A stretch of 64,000 nucleotides of DNA from Fluoribacter gormanii (GCF_900156395.1 NZ_FTNL01000002.1:186001-250000), one strand, 5' to 3'; shown: positions 52,577 through 63,023, counted from the first letter of the stretch. Notes: a model not told the origin generated them from the sequence alone. Program-made: numbers and translations.

Positions 52577-53890
52577 CTATGACAACCAATTAAGTGGTGG
52601 AATAGCTTTTCCCTTTAGTCTTATTTCAAAGTATAGACCGTTTTGTTTAATTCCGCCGCTATGACCTACACTTGCAATTTGCTCATTTTGACGTACGTAC
52701 TGGCCCTTGCTCTTAAACAGAGATTGATTATGAGCGTACAAGGTCATGAACCCTTGTCCGTGATCAATGATAAGAAGTAAACCATATCCTTTAAGCCAGT
52801 CACTAAATACTACTTTCCCAGGGTAAACGGCAGTTACTACGGCTCCTTCCTCGGCAAAAAATGTCACTCCTTGGTTCATTTTTCGTAGAGAACGGCTCTG
52901 GCTCTGGACCGGAAGCGGCAATTTTTTGCGCATCTGGCTAAAGGGGGTGCTTGCAGGAGTAATGCTTTGCTGTGTTGCTAACGATTTCAGTAACCGTGCT
53001 AAATTTTCTTTATTCTTTCGTACCTCACGCAACCTGTTTTGTTTATCTTGAATTTCATGGTTCAGTGATTGAATTAGAGCTGTATGATAAGTTTTATTTT
53101 GTTGTAATTGCTGTTGATGTTGCGTAAGTTCTGATTTTAATTGTTTATTGGCAATAAGTTCTGTTCTAAGTTTTTCCTTGCTCTCACTAAGGTTCGCTCG
53201 TGTTTTATCAATTTTGTCGATAAGTTGTTGCCGTGATTTAACGATGTATTGGTAATAACTTAAAGTTCGACTCACTTTATTGGGATCATCCTGATTCAGT
53301 AGTAATTTAAGCGGTTGATATTCTCCCATTTGATAACGAGCACGGACGTGGTTCGCTAATAATTGTTGTTGGGTAATGAGCTGTTGGTTAAGTTGATTTA
53401 CTTGTTCTTGTAGGTCAGTAATTTTATTTTCTGTATCCTTGATCTCATTTTGGATGGAGTGTAATTTATGAATCCCTGTACCAATTTGCTTTTCAGTTTC
53501 TGACAATTCCTTATTTAAAAGGCCTCGTTTATCGTGAGCTGAATTTAATGTTTTTTGGAGGCTGTTAATTTGTGCATCCAATTGTTTTAATTTATTTTGT
53601 GTTTGCACTACCGCAGACGTGGATTCCGCATAGCCTCCGAAACAAAGCAAAAGACTAAAGAGTAATCCGGCAAAATAAGTTGTCCCCTTTTCGACTCTGG
53701 ATTGTGTTTGATATGTTGCCTCACAAGAATAGTTTTTCCTCAATAGAATATCCGAATCCTTATTTACTTGTTCGGAAAGGAATTTATTGCATTTTAATTT
53801 TTGTCTGAGTGTTACTGATCTACCTAAACAATAATTTTTAGCATCTGAGCGACATAAATTAAAAGAAACTGTGTCATTCCATTTATTCAT
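52577..53890 (-). CDS. envC: Murein hydrolase activator EnvC (degenerate LytM/M23)
   Basis: A protein of up to 437 residues. A signal-anchor-like segment (YFAGLLFSLLLCFGGYA, about 72-88) is followed by long coiled coils (about 95-310) and a C-terminal LytM domain. The M23 zinc residues are lost (NGLYFEIR in place of the HxHFE motif), exactly as in EnvC, which activates amidases rather than cutting peptidoglycan. The ATG at 53890 overlaps the gpmI stop by 8 bp. This leaves about 70 residues before the signal, unusual for an exported protein; a TTG at 53740 is an alternative start. Confidence 0.88.
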   Translation of the reverse strand: MNKWNDTVSFNLCRSDAKNYCLGRSVTLRQKLKCNKFLSEQVNKDSDILLRKNYSCEATYQTQSRVEKGTTYFAGLLFSLLLCFGGYAESTSAVVQTQNKLKQLDAQINSLQKTLNSAHDKRGLLNKELSETEKQIGTGIHKLHSIQNEIKDTENKITDLQEQVNQLNQQLITQQQLLANHVRARYQMGEYQPLKLLLNQDDPNKVSRTLSYYQYIVKSRQQLIDKIDKTRANLSESKEKLRTELIANKQLKSELTQHQQQLQQNKTYHTALIQSLNHEIQDKQNRLREVRKNKENLARLLKSLATQQSITPASTPFSQMRKKLPLPVQSQSRSLRKMNQGVTFFAEEGAVVTAVYPGKVVFSDWLKGYGLLLIIDHGQGFMTLYAHNQSLFKSKGQYVRQNEQIASVGHSGGIKQNGLYFEIRLKGKAIPPLNWLS

Positions 53891-55424
53891 GAGTATTTTT
53901 TTCTAACAATTGACGACCGGTCATTTCTGCCGGCGGGGTAATTCCGAGTAAGCCTAGCATAGTTGGCGCGATATCAATCAAGCTACCTTCGCTTTGGGTA
54001 AAGTGCCAATTACCTCCAACGTATACTAATGGTACAGGTTCACTAGTATGAGCAGTATGTGCTTGATGAGTTGTTTCGTCAAACATTTCTTCAGCATTGC
54101 CATGATCGGCAGTAATGAGTAACGTTCCTCCTTGCCTTGCTAGTGCATGCCAGACTTTACTCATGCATTGATCAAGACATTCGATTGCACGAGTGGTGGC
54201 CTTAAAATCTCCACTATGTCCTACCATGTCGGCATTCGCGTAATTGCAAATAATGACATCATAATCTTGGCTGTTAATTGCCTCGACCAAACGTTCTGTT
54301 AATTGAGGGGCACTCATTTCAGGTTGTAAGTCATATGTAGCAACTTTGGGAGAGGGAATTAAAATTCGTTCTTCGTTAGTAAAAATATTCTCGTTTCCAC
54401 CGTTAAAGAAAAAAGTTACATGAGCATATTTTTCCGTTTCTGCGATGCGTAATTGACTTAATCCATGGGCTGAAAGCACTTCTCCTAAGGTATTATTTAA
54501 AGGAATAGGTGGAAAAGCTTGGGTTGTTGGTAAGTTTTTATCATATTGAGTCATGCTCACAAAATAAGATAATTGCGGTTGCACTGCTCGGTTAAATTTT
54601 TTAAACGCTGGATCAATAAAGGCTGTAGTTAGTTGTCGCGCTCTATCTGCACGAAAATTAAAAAATAAAACGGCATCTCCATCTTCAATTGCCCTCGGCT
54701 CTCCTATGAGGGTAGGTGGTATGAATTCATCAGACAGATTTTGTTGATAATAAGACTTTATTGCTGTTTCTGCATCTTGAAAATGATGCTCGCTGTTGCC
54801 TTGGGTTAACAAAGTATAAACAGGCTCTACTCGTTCCCAACGGTTGTCTCTGTCCATCGCATAATAGCGTCCGCTAATCGAGCAAACACGGGCTATTGGA
54901 TTTGTTTTTAATTTTGTATTGAGGCGTTCCAAGCTTTGTAATGCGCTTTGTGGTGGAGTATCTCGTCCATCTAAAAATAAATGCAAATACACCGAAGTAA
55001 ATTTTTGCTGTGCACATAAGTCAAGCAAGGCGAATAGATGATGCTCATGACTGTGGACTCCCCCTGGAGAAAATAATCCCATGATATGCAATGATTTTCC
55101 AGTTTTTTGTAATGTGTTAATGACATCATGGAAGACAGGATTGTGGGCAAATTCTCCATGATTTATGCTCTCATTAATGCGAGTGAAATCTTGTTGTATT
55201 ACTCTGCCGGCGCCTATATGCATGTGTCCTACTTCTGAATTACCCATTTGTGCATCAGGTAAACCAACAGCAAATCCGGATGCTTGCAAAAGAATATGGG
55301 GGCAGTTTTTCCACCATTCATCCCATTGGGGTGTGTTAGCTTGAGCAATAGCATTATGCTTATTATTTTCGTTATACCCCCAGCCATCTAAGATCATGAG
55401 CAACAAGGTTGCTTTTTTTTGCAT
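53883..55424 (-). CDS. gpmI: 2,3-bisphosphoglycerate-independent phosphoglycerate mutase
   Basis: A 513-residue two-metal alkaline-phosphatase-fold enzyme interconverting 3- and 2-phosphoglycerate. LMILDGWGYN binds metal, LPDAQMGNSEVGHMHIGAGR carries the catalytic Ser, and FLDGRDTPP and TADHGNAEEM complete the site. The ATG at 55424 has GGAG upstream; an ATG 24 bp earlier is rejected. gpmI-envC-ctpA is a conserved block. Confidence 0.95.
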   Translation of the reverse strand: MQKKATLLLMILDGWGYNENNKHNAIAQANTPQWDEWWKNCPHILLQASGFAVGLPDAQMGNSEVGHMHIGAGRVIQQDFTRINESINHGEFAHNPVFHDVINTLQKTGKSLHIMGLFSPGGVHSHEHHLFALLDLCAQQKFTSVYLHLFLDGRDTPPQSALQSLERLNTKLKTNPIARVCSISGRYYAMDRDNRWERVEPVYTLLTQGNSEHHFQDAETAIKSYYQQNLSDEFIPPTLIGEPRAIEDGDAVLFFNFRADRARQLTTAFIDPAFKKFNRAVQPQLSYFVSMTQYDKNLPTTQAFPPIPLNNTLGEVLSAHGLSQLRIAETEKYAHVTFFFNGGNENIFTNEERILIPSPKVATYDLQPEMSAPQLTERLVEAINSQDYDVIICNYANADMVGHSGDFKATTRAIECLDQCMSKVWHALARQGGTLLITADHGNAEEMFDETTHQAHTAHTSEPVPLVYVGGNWHFTQSEGSLIDIAPTMLGLLGITPPAEMTGRQLLEKNTHE

Positions 55425-55659
55425 GAAATTCTCCAGAACGCAATCCACATTTTATGGGGGAAATTATACCTTAATTAATAAGTATTTCGTAATGTATTCT
55501 CTCGGCTTCTGTCATGTTTCTTGCAGTAAAATCATCCTCGTTGTTACCGAGGCAGATGCACGATTCAGAAATTATTCCCTATAGAGCTCATGGAAAAATT
55601 ATAGGGTTTATCCCACACTGCATTCAGTAGTGACATTTTTGTATTAAAGAGGTTAGACT

Positions 55660-55689
55660 ATGCACCATTTATTAGATTGGGAAGAGTAG
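55660..55689 (+). CDS. Possible nine-residue leader ORF before uppS
   Basis: ATG at 55660 follows AAAGAGG at proper spacing and encodes MHHLLDWEE before TAG (55687-55689). The stop lies 2 bp before the probable TTG start of uppS. It may couple or tune uppS translation, or may be the relic 5' end of uppS after a frameshift. Confidence 0.3.
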   Translation: MHHLLDWEE

Positions 55690-55691
55690 TT

Positions 55692-56399
55692 TTGGAACAA
55701 AAAATTCCTCAGCATGTTGCCATTATTATGGATGGAAACGGTCGTTGGGCTGAAAATCGAGGGTTACCGCGTATCGAAGGGCATAAGGCGGGTGTTGAAT
55801 CAGTAAAAAAAATGATTCGTTGCTGTATGACCAAAGGTATTCCTTGCCTTAGCTTATTTGCTTTTAGTTCGGAAAATTGGTCTCGACCCGCTGAAGAAGT
55901 TAATTTTTTAATGGAATTATTCCTCGAGTCGTTGCGAAAGGAACTCCCCGAATTGAATCAACATGGGATTCGCTTACGATTTACTGGAGACCGTGGTTTG
56001 CTCTCACCTGTATTACAAAAACAAATGCAGGATGCAGAGCTTTTGACGGTAAATAATGCGCAATTAATTTTGAATGTGGTTGTTAATTATGGTGGTAAGT
56101 GGGATCTGGTGAATGCCGCAAAAAAAATAGCCAAGGCAGTATTAAATGGTGAATTAAACATAGATGATATAAACGAAACCAGTTTTGCTCATTATCTGGA
56201 TACATCAGGGTTACCTGATCCTGATTTATTTATCCGTACCAGCGGTGAGTTACGAATTAGTAATTTTTTCCTTTGGCAGCTTGCTTATACAGAGCTTTAT
56301 TTTACTGAAGTACATTGGCCAGATTTTGGTGAACATGAACTTGAATTGGCCTTGAATGCTTTTAATAAAAGAAAAAGAAGATTTGGGCAAATTTCCTAA
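55692..56399 (+). CDS. uppS: Isoprenyl (undecaprenyl) diphosphate synthase
   Basis: A 235-residue cis-prenyltransferase making the C55 lipid carrier. [19 protein letters not shown] with catalytic Asp, [13 protein letters not shown], and the terminal [20 protein letters not shown] block are conserved. There is no upstream ATG before the catalytic motif; the TTG at 55692 is preferred because GGGAAG lies 8 bases before it, while a TTG at 55677 has no ribosome site. It heads the envelope cluster. The usual pyrH-frr genes before uppS are not here. Confidence 0.9.
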   Translation: MEQKIPQHVAIIMDGNGRWAENRGLPRIEGHKAGVESVKKMIRCCMTKGIPCLSLFAFSSENWSRPAEEVNFLMELFLESLRKELPELNQHGIRLRFTGDRGLLSPVLQKQMQDAELLTVNNAQLILNVVVNYGGKWDLVNAAKKIAKAVLNGELNIDDINETSFAHYLDTSGLPDPDLFIRTSGELRISNFFLWQLAYTELYFTEVHWPDFGEHELELALNAFNKRKRRFGQIS

Positions 56400-56465
56400 T
56401 TAACTCCTGGGCCTTTTACATTGATAGCAATAATGTGAACCGACCCTAATATTAAGGATAACGAA

Positions 56466-57248
56466 ATGTTCTTGCAACGCTTAATTACAACCCTAATTTT
56501 AGTACCCTTGGTTTTATGGCTTATTTTTTATGGTAATCAATGGCTTTTAGCAGGTATTATTTTGGTTATTTTTCTTGCTGCAGCAAGAGAATGTTTTCAA
56601 TTGATTCCTTTAAAAAACTGGCAGTTACAAGCCGGATTTGTTGTGTTGATGCTTTTGTGCTTATGGGCTTGTGGTTATCTTTTTACATATTGGTTATATG
56701 CTGGATTAATTATTTGGGCTTTGAATATTGTTGCCATCCTTAGTTTTCCAGGATCGCAGAAATATTGGGGGTACCCTGTCATTGTCGCGATTGTATGTTT
56801 GTTACTCTTACCATTATTCGTTCAAAGCCTAATTCATTTATATTATTTTTCTAACGGTAAAGCATTACTTGTTTGTTTGCTGTTTTTAATCTGGGTCTCA
56901 GATACGGGAGCTTACCTTAGCGGTAAACTTATGGGAAAACATAAGTTAATTCCTCAAGTTAGCCCTGGAAAGTCCTGGGAAGGGGTTGCTGGTGGCGTTA
57001 TTCTGTCCATGTTGATTGCTTGGGTTGGCTATGGTTATCTTCATCCAGTTTCCGGGGTTCATTGGTTCATTTTAGCCTTATGTACTATAATTATTGCGAT
57101 CTTTGGTGATTTATTCATCAGTATATTGAAGCGTCGTTGTCATTTAAAAGATACAGGCGCCATTATTCCTGGTCATGGGGGTATTTTAGACCGTTTGGAC
57201 AGTTTAATTGCCGCTTTACCTTTATTTTATTTCGGACTAACTTTGTAA
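56466..57248 (+). CDS. cdsA: Phosphatidate cytidylyltransferase
   Basis: A 260-residue membrane enzyme that makes CDP-diacylglycerol. About seven hydrophobic helices are present. The C-terminal signature S-x3-KR-x3-KD-x-G-x4-PGHGG-x2-DR-x-D is complete (SILKRRCHLKDTGAIIPGHG then GILDRLD), with metal-binding Asp residues. It follows uppS by 66 bp. The dxr gene often found next is absent; 154 bp lie before rseP. Confidence 0.95.
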   Translation: MFLQRLITTLILVPLVLWLIFYGNQWLLAGIILVIFLAAARECFQLIPLKNWQLQAGFVVLMLLCLWACGYLFTYWLYAGLIIWALNIVAILSFPGSQKYWGYPVIVAIVCLLLLPLFVQSLIHLYYFSNGKALLVCLLFLIWVSDTGAYLSGKLMGKHKLIPQVSPGKSWEGVAGGVILSMLIAWVGYGYLHPVSGVHWFILALCTIIIAIFGDLFISILKRRCHLKDTGAIIPGHGGILDRLDSLIAALPLFYFGLTL

Positions 57249-57402
57249 CTACTCACATGGGTTATTCAAACTCTCCGAGCTTATAAATCGATAAAACAGG
57301 ATGTTTTTTCGTGGGTGTGTAATAGCAAGAAAGCACTTTTTCTAGGTTTCGGAGAATTCTGGGAGAGTAATTGTCGAGTATTACTTCATTTGGGATAGCA
57401 CT

Positions 57403-58755
57403 ATGCTTTCAACATTGTTGTATTTTCTTTTGGCCTTAGTATTATTAGTCACTGTCCATGAGTTTGGCCATTTTCAAGTGGCGCGTTGGTGCGGAGTGAA
57501 AGTACTGCGCTTTTCTTTTGGTTTCGGCCCCATTTTGGCACGTTGGTGTGATAAAAAAGGAACAGAATATGCCTGGTCATTATTTCCACTTGGTGGCTAT
57601 GTCAAAATGCTCGATGAGTCCGAAGGAGATGTTGCCGAAAGCGAGCGTCATTTAGCCTTTAATAACCAAGCTCTTTGGAAACGAACCGCAATTGTTCTTG
57701 CTGGTCCTTTTTTCAATTTTCTTTTTGCATTTGTCGCTTTATGGTTGGTATTGGTTATTGGCATGCAATCTTTAGCGCCGATGATTGAATCGGTAAAACC
57801 TAATAGCATTGCCGCACAAGCTGGATTAAAAGCTAAAGAAGAAATCATTGCAATGAATGATACTAAAATCAACAGTTGGCGCGATTTTCAGTATGCCATC
57901 ATGCCTCTTGTTGGTTCTCAGGAGACAATTCAATTAACATTAAAGTCTTTGGTTGATGGTCATCAACATCAGGTTTCCTTGCCTTTGACTGAGTGGAAAT
58001 TGGATAGTAAAAAACCAGATCCTCTCGAGAGTTTGGGTATTGAACCTTTTATTCCTTCAATCCCTCCTATAGTTGGGGAAGTAGTTCCTGATTCTCCAGC
58101 AGCAAAAGCTGGATTAGAAAATGGCGATAAAATATTAAGCGTGGATGGGAAAGATTTTAACGATTGGTTATTTTTGGTTGATTATGTTCAGGCACGCCCA
58201 GATAAACAATTAATTTTATCTGTCAATAGAAAAGGAAGTATACAAAAAGTAATAGTACAAACCGGAAGCCAGAAAAATAAAGATAAAATTGAAGGATTTT
58301 TAGGTGTGAGGTCACAAAAAGTCCAATGGCCATCACATTGGTTACGCTTGGAAAGACAAGCTCCCTTAACCGCTGTAGGCACCGCATTAAAACAAACGGT
58401 GCAATTGACTGGTACTACATTCACTTTGATGGGCAGGTTGGTCACTGGCCGATTAGGATTAAATAGTATTAGTGGTCCAGTGGGAATTGCCCAAGGGGCA
58501 GGTGATTCTGGACGGAGTGGATTAACATCCTATTTATTTTTTCTTGCTTTGGTCAGCATCAGCTTGGGTGCATTAAATTTATTACCCATACCTATGCTAG
58601 ATGGCGGGCACTTGCTTTATTATCTACTGGAAGCAATTCGACGTAAGCCGTTATCTGATAGTTTAAAATCTGCAGGGGCCTATCTAGGGTTGTTGCTATT
58701 AGCCGCGCTGATGTTTATTGCTTTGACTAACGATTTGTCGAGACTTGCAGGATAG
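57403..58755 (+). CDS. rseP: Site-2 zinc metalloprotease RseP
   Basis: A 450-residue intramembrane protease. HEFGH (19-23) lies in the first helix, two PDZ domains follow in the periplasmic loop (about 110-300), and LDGGHLLYY near 400 provides the third zinc ligand. It cleaves anti-sigma factor RseA after DegS and removes signal peptides. Placement before bamA is conserved. Length is standard. Confidence 0.95.
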   Translation: MLSTLLYFLLALVLLVTVHEFGHFQVARWCGVKVLRFSFGFGPILARWCDKKGTEYAWSLFPLGGYVKMLDESEGDVAESERHLAFNNQALWKRTAIVLAGPFFNFLFAFVALWLVLVIGMQSLAPMIESVKPNSIAAQAGLKAKEEIIAMNDTKINSWRDFQYAIMPLVGSQETIQLTLKSLVDGHQHQVSLPLTEWKLDSKKPDPLESLGIEPFIPSIPPIVGEVVPDSPAAKAGLENGDKILSVDGKDFNDWLFLVDYVQARPDKQLILSVNRKGSIQKVIVQTGSQKNKDKIEGFLGVRSQKVQWPSHWLRLERQAPLTAVGTALKQTVQLTGTTFTLMGRLVTGRLGLNSISGPVGIAQGAGDSGRSGLTSYLFFLALVSISLGALNLLPIPMLDGGHLLYYLLEAIRRKPLSDSLKSAGAYLGLLLLAALMFIALTNDLSRLAG

Positions 58756-58910
58756 GTGGAACGATTAATCAGATCACAATCGCAAAGTATTGGCAAAGTC
58801 AGGGAACAAAAACTTGACAGTAGTTTCTACTTCCTATAAAAAGTGTTTCAATTTTTGGTGTACAGAGTTTGAATATTTATAGTACACGTAGTACTGGGCG
58901 TAAAATAATA

Positions 58911-61223
58911 ATGAAAAAAATCAGCAGTAAATTTATATTAGGTGTTTGTTGTTCCTCGCTCATAGCCTGGTCTTCACAAACGATAGCAGCAGATACTTTT
59001 GTCGTGCGAAGCATTAAAGTTACCGGTTTGCAACGCGTTTCTACTGGAACAGTACTCAACTATATCCCAGTTCAGGTTGGAGAGGAGATAGGTCCTGAAT
59101 CAACCGCTGAGATTATTCGAACTCTTTATGATACTGGTTTTTTTCAGTCTGTTTCATTGGAGCGACAAGGCAATACTTTAATTGTCAATGTAACAGAAAG
59201 AGCAACCATCGGCTCAATTAGTGTGGTAGGAAATAAAGAAATTCCTAGCGACAAGATGAAAGAGTTCCTTAAAGAAATGGGCTTGACCAAGGGACGCGTA
59301 TTTCAAACATCAACTTTAGAGCGTTTGGAGAAAGAGTTAAAGCAAGCATATAACGCCAGAGGAAAATATAACGCACGGATAGAAACTCGAGTTAGTCCTT
59401 TAACCGATAATAGAGTGGGTATTACCGTTACGATTTCTGAGGGACGTGTCTCACGCATTAAGCAAATCAAAATAATAGGTAATCACGACTTTTCTACAAA
59501 TGAATTGTTACCCGAGTTTGCTTTATCAAAATCCAGCATCTTTACTTATTTTACTAAAAAAGATCAGTACTCCAAGTCAGGTATGGATGCATCTTTAGAA
59601 GCATTGCGTTCCTTTTACATGGATAGAGGTTATTTGAAGTTTAAAATTATATCGTCACAGGTGTTGCTGTCGCCTGATAGAAAAGACGTCTACATCAATG
59701 TTCATATTGAAGAGGGACCTCAATATCATTTTTCAGGCTATAAAGTAGTTGGAAAGCCAATATTACCACCAGAAAAAATCAATTCATTAATCCAAGTAAA
59801 AAAAGGTGCTGTTTTTTCACGTAAAAAGGTAACGGATTCAATTTCTGCTATTGGGTTGGCTTTAGGCGATGTTGGTTACGGTTTCCCTGCAATAAATGCA
59901 GAACCGCAAATCGATGAAGAGAGCAAAACAGTATTCATTAATTTTATTGTGCAGCCAGGACGGCATGTTTATGTTCGACGCATTAAATTTCATGGCAATA
60001 CCAAAACCAGTGATTATGTACTAAGAAGTGTAATTCGTCAGGATGAGGGGGGATTATTATCTCTTCATAATATTAAAGAATCTGAAAGACAATTGCGCTT
60101 ATTAGGGTATTTAAAGAATGTTGATGTAAAAACCACTCCAGTACCCGAAGCAAACAACCAAGTTGATCTAGATGTACAAGTAGAGGAGGCACCTTCTGCT
60201 GAAGCAAGTGCGTCTATTGGCTATGGTACTAATGGTTATCAGTTAAATGCTTCAGTAAATCAACATAACTTTATGGGTACAGGACGCTCCATGGGGGCTG
60301 CATTTACTGCAAGTAAATGGGGACAAGACTACACTGTAAATTACTATAACCCATTTTATACCGATACAGGGATAGGACGTGGTCTAAATCTTTACTATGC
60401 TCGTGTCGATCCCAGAAACCTGAATGTCAGTACATACAACTCTAACCGTTTCGGCGGTGATGTGAATTATAGTATCCCTCTTGGTGAAACAAGCAGATGG
60501 CAATTGGGCTATGGCTATCAGGATGTAGAAATTAAGAGTGTTGGTAATGTAGTGCCTATTAAGAATTTTGTACAAATGTATGGAACTCATTTCCAGGAAA
60601 TTCGTTTATCTACAGGATGGAATCGAAACAGCTATGATCAATTTCCATATCCTACAAGAGGGATTAACCAACAGCTTTCTGGCGTAATTGCATTACCTGC
60701 GAGTTCGAACTCCTTATCTTACTATAAGGGGTCATATCAAGCGCGTCTGTATCAACCTATAGCACGAGGATGGATTTTCTCCTTGCAAGGGTTTGCAGGC
60801 TATGGAAATTCCTTTAACAATAATGGGCTACCATTTTTCGAGAATTATTATGCAGGGGGTACTGCGCAACCCGGCCAGGTGCGTGGATATGACAGTTACT
60901 CTTTAGGTCCATTAGATAATTATCGCAATTCTGTGGGAGGTAACTTGTTACTTACCGGAACGGCGGGAATTATTTTGCCTTATCCTTTGAGTCGAGATAA
61001 TGTACGTACAACGGTCTTTGTTGATGCGGGTAATGTCTTTGGTGTGAATACCTTGCCCGCCCTGACTGGACAATATGAAGGTCCTTTAAGATACTCAGCA
61101 GGTCTTTCACTTGAATGGCGCTCTCCTTTTGGACCTCTGGCATTTAGCTTGGCTAAGGCATTGAATCCTCAACAATTCGATCAAACGCAAATCTTCCAGT
61201 TTGCTCTATCTTCTGGATTCTAA
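58911..61223 (+). CDS. bamA: Outer-membrane protein assembly factor BamA
   Basis: A 770-residue Omp85 protein. The ATG at 58911 gives signal peptide MKKISSKFILGVCCSSLIAW...TIAA; an upstream start adds 14 residues and is not needed. Five POTRA domains follow (about 25-420), then a 16-strand barrel with VRGYDSYSLG (the conserved VRGF/Y lid motif) and a C-terminal Phe (FQFALSSGF) as the beta-signal. It inserts outer-membrane proteins. It precedes the chaperone gene skp. Confidence 0.96.
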   Translation: MKKISSKFILGVCCSSLIAWSSQTIAADTFVVRSIKVTGLQRVSTGTVLNYIPVQVGEEIGPESTAEIIRTLYDTGFFQSVSLERQGNTLIVNVTERATIGSISVVGNKEIPSDKMKEFLKEMGLTKGRVFQTSTLERLEKELKQAYNARGKYNARIETRVSPLTDNRVGITVTISEGRVSRIKQIKIIGNHDFSTNELLPEFALSKSSIFTYFTKKDQYSKSGMDASLEALRSFYMDRGYLKFKIISSQVLLSPDRKDVYINVHIEEGPQYHFSGYKVVGKPILPPEKINSLIQVKKGAVFSRKKVTDSISAIGLALGDVGYGFPAINAEPQIDEESKTVFINFIVQPGRHVYVRRIKFHGNTKTSDYVLRSVIRQDEGGLLSLHNIKESERQLRLLGYLKNVDVKTTPVPEANNQVDLDVQVEEAPSAEASASIGYGTNGYQLNASVNQHNFMGTGRSMGAAFTASKWGQDYTVNYYNPFYTDTGIGRGLNLYYARVDPRNLNVSTYNSNRFGGDVNYSIPLGETSRWQLGYGYQDVEIKSVGNVVPIKNFVQMYGTHFQEIRLSTGWNRNSYDQFPYPTRGINQQLSGVIALPASSNSLSYYKGSYQARLYQPIARGWIFSLQGFAGYGNSFNNNGLPFFENYYAGGTAQPGQVRGYDSYSLGPLDNYRNSVGGNLLLTGTAGIILPYPLSRDNVRTTVFVDAGNVFGVNTLPALTGQYEGPLRYSAGLSLEWRSPFGPLAFSLAKALNPQQFDQTQIFQFALSSGF

Positions 61224-61371
61224 TTTATAATTTTCTATCCTCATTCTCACGATTGAGAGTGAGGGTAAGTAAGTTCCTATCCATTATAAAATTACCGAAA
61301 ATGATGTTGTACATATCGCAACCTATTTCGAATTATGCTAGCATCATGCTCTTTAATTTAGGAGATTAGTT

Positions 61372-61872
61372 ATGAAACGGTTAGGTCTGGTCATAATGAC
61401 CTTTGTTCTCAGCGTTTTTGGCGCAAGCGCATTCGCTGATACAGCAAAAATTGGTGTAGTTGATCTACAAAAGATCATGCAAACTTCCAGTCAAATAAAA
61501 GAAATCCAAAAAAAATTGGAGAAAGAGTTTAAGCCTCGCCGCGACAAACTTGTAGCTTTTGAAGCAGGAATTAAAGCCGATATGGAGAAGTTCAAGCGTG
61601 ATAGTTCGATCATGAGCGCGACTCAAAAGAAAGAAATGGAAAAGAAAATTGTTAGTGCACAACAACAATTTGAGCGTGATGGTCAGCAATATCAACAAGA
61701 ATTAAGTACAGCAAATAACGAAGCAATGGAAGCATTGTACGCTAAAGTTCGTGCAGCTATTGCAAAAGTTGCTAAAGATGACAAGTACGATCTTATTGTA
61801 CAAAAGGATGCTGCTCCTTTCAGTGCAACTACCCTTGACGTAACTGATAAAGTTGTCAAAGCAATTAACTAA
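61372..61872 (+). CDS. skp: Periplasmic chaperone Skp/OmpH
   Basis: A 166-residue protein with signal peptide MKRLGLVIMTFVLSVFGASA, then a beta core (KIGVVDLQKIM) and long charged helices (QKKLEKEFKPRRDKLVAFEA, KKEMEKKIVSAQQQFERDGQ) that form the tentacles of the Skp trimer. It holds unfolded outer-membrane proteins for BamA. TTTAGGAG is a good ribosome site. Confidence 0.93.
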   Translation: MKRLGLVIMTFVLSVFGASAFADTAKIGVVDLQKIMQTSSQIKEIQKKLEKEFKPRRDKLVAFEAGIKADMEKFKRDSSIMSATQKKEMEKKIVSAQQQFERDGQQYQQELSTANNEAMEALYAKVRAAIAKVAKDDKYDLIVQKDAAPFSATTLDVTDKVVKAIN

Positions 61873-61887
61873 TTCGGCGATATAATC

Positions 61888-62913
61888 TTGCTGACTTTAG
61901 CGGAGCTTGCGGATCATCTAGATGGCGTGTGGCATGGGAATGCTGAGCACGCCATTTTTTGTTTTGCTTCCCTTAGCCGAGCTACATCGCAGGATGTTGC
62001 TTATTACGATAACTCCATAGTACGCCAAGCTCTGGATACTACATCAGCCGGGGCAGTTCTACTCAAAGCGGAACATCAGCATTTATATCGTGGAAACTGT
62101 ATCGTCGTATCTCATCCTTTAAACGCGATGATGCATGCTACTCAGCTTTTATCAGTACCCATCTTTCCAAGATCCGGAATTGATCCTACGGCTATAATTC
62201 ATCCATCTGCTCAATTAGGTAAAGATGTATCAATAGGGGCTTACAGTGTAATTGGTGCTGAAGTTCAAATTGCTGATGGAGTTATAATAGGAGCAAATGC
62301 TGTTATTGAATTTTCGGTACGAATTGGTAAAAACACCAAAATTGGACATGAAGTAGTAATCCATTCTGGTTGCCAATTAGGTGCCAATGTGGTTATCAAT
62401 TCTGGTTGTGTCATTGGCGCATCACCGTTCAATTATTTAAAGGAACATGGGCGCTGGCAACAGGGCTATAGTGTTGGTGCTGTTATTATTGCAGATGACG
62501 TGCATGTAGGATCTAATGCTGTAATTGACCGAGGTTCTTTAAGCGATACATATTTGGGAGAAGGCGTCTGTATTGATAATCTAGTGCAGATTGCACATGA
62601 CGTATTGATAGGTAGAAATACAATCATTGCGGGTTGTGCCGCTGTGGGTGCTTATGCACAAATTGGCGCAGATTGTATTGTTGGTGGTGCTAGTTGTATC
62701 GCAGCTCATGTACATTTAGCAGATGATGTAGTGATCACCGGGATGTCCACAGTAAGTAAATCTCTTGGCAAATCTGGAATTTATTCCTCTGGAACTTTGG
62801 TACATGAACACCACCGTTGGCGTCGTAATGCAGCACGATTTCGACGATTGGATGATTATATAGTAAAGCTTGGTGTCCTAGAGAAAAAGTTAAGTAGAAT
62901 TGAAGAGGAATAA
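61888..62913 (+). CDS. lpxD: UDP-3-O-(3-hydroxyacyl)glucosamine N-acyltransferase
   Basis: A 341-residue left-handed beta-helix acyltransferase, third step of lipid A synthesis. The uridine-binding N-domain (LTLAELADHLDGVWHGNAE) is followed by many hexapeptide repeats (IDPTAIIHPSAQLGKDVSIG onward), the VQIAHDVLIG catalytic-His segment and a helical C-terminus. The start is TTG at 61888; no ATG is well placed. It follows skp by 15 bp. Confidence 0.93.
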   Translation: MLTLAELADHLDGVWHGNAEHAIFCFASLSRATSQDVAYYDNSIVRQALDTTSAGAVLLKAEHQHLYRGNCIVVSHPLNAMMHATQLLSVPIFPRSGIDPTAIIHPSAQLGKDVSIGAYSVIGAEVQIADGVIIGANAVIEFSVRIGKNTKIGHEVVIHSGCQLGANVVINSGCVIGASPFNYLKEHGRWQQGYSVGAVIIADDVHVGSNAVIDRGSLSDTYLGEGVCIDNLVQIAHDVLIGRNTIIAGCAAVGAYAQIGADCIVGGASCIAAHVHLADDVVITGMSTVSKSLGKSGIYSSGTLVHEHHRWRRNAARFRRLDDYIVKLGVLEKKLSRIEEE

Positions 62914-63023
62914 GTTTTAACATTAGCAATTGATTTAGATCTCTTAAATCAGGATAATGTTTACTCTTTTGGACCTCACTTTTGGCCCATGGTAAGCATA
63001 TTTATTTAAGCGAGAAACTGCGT

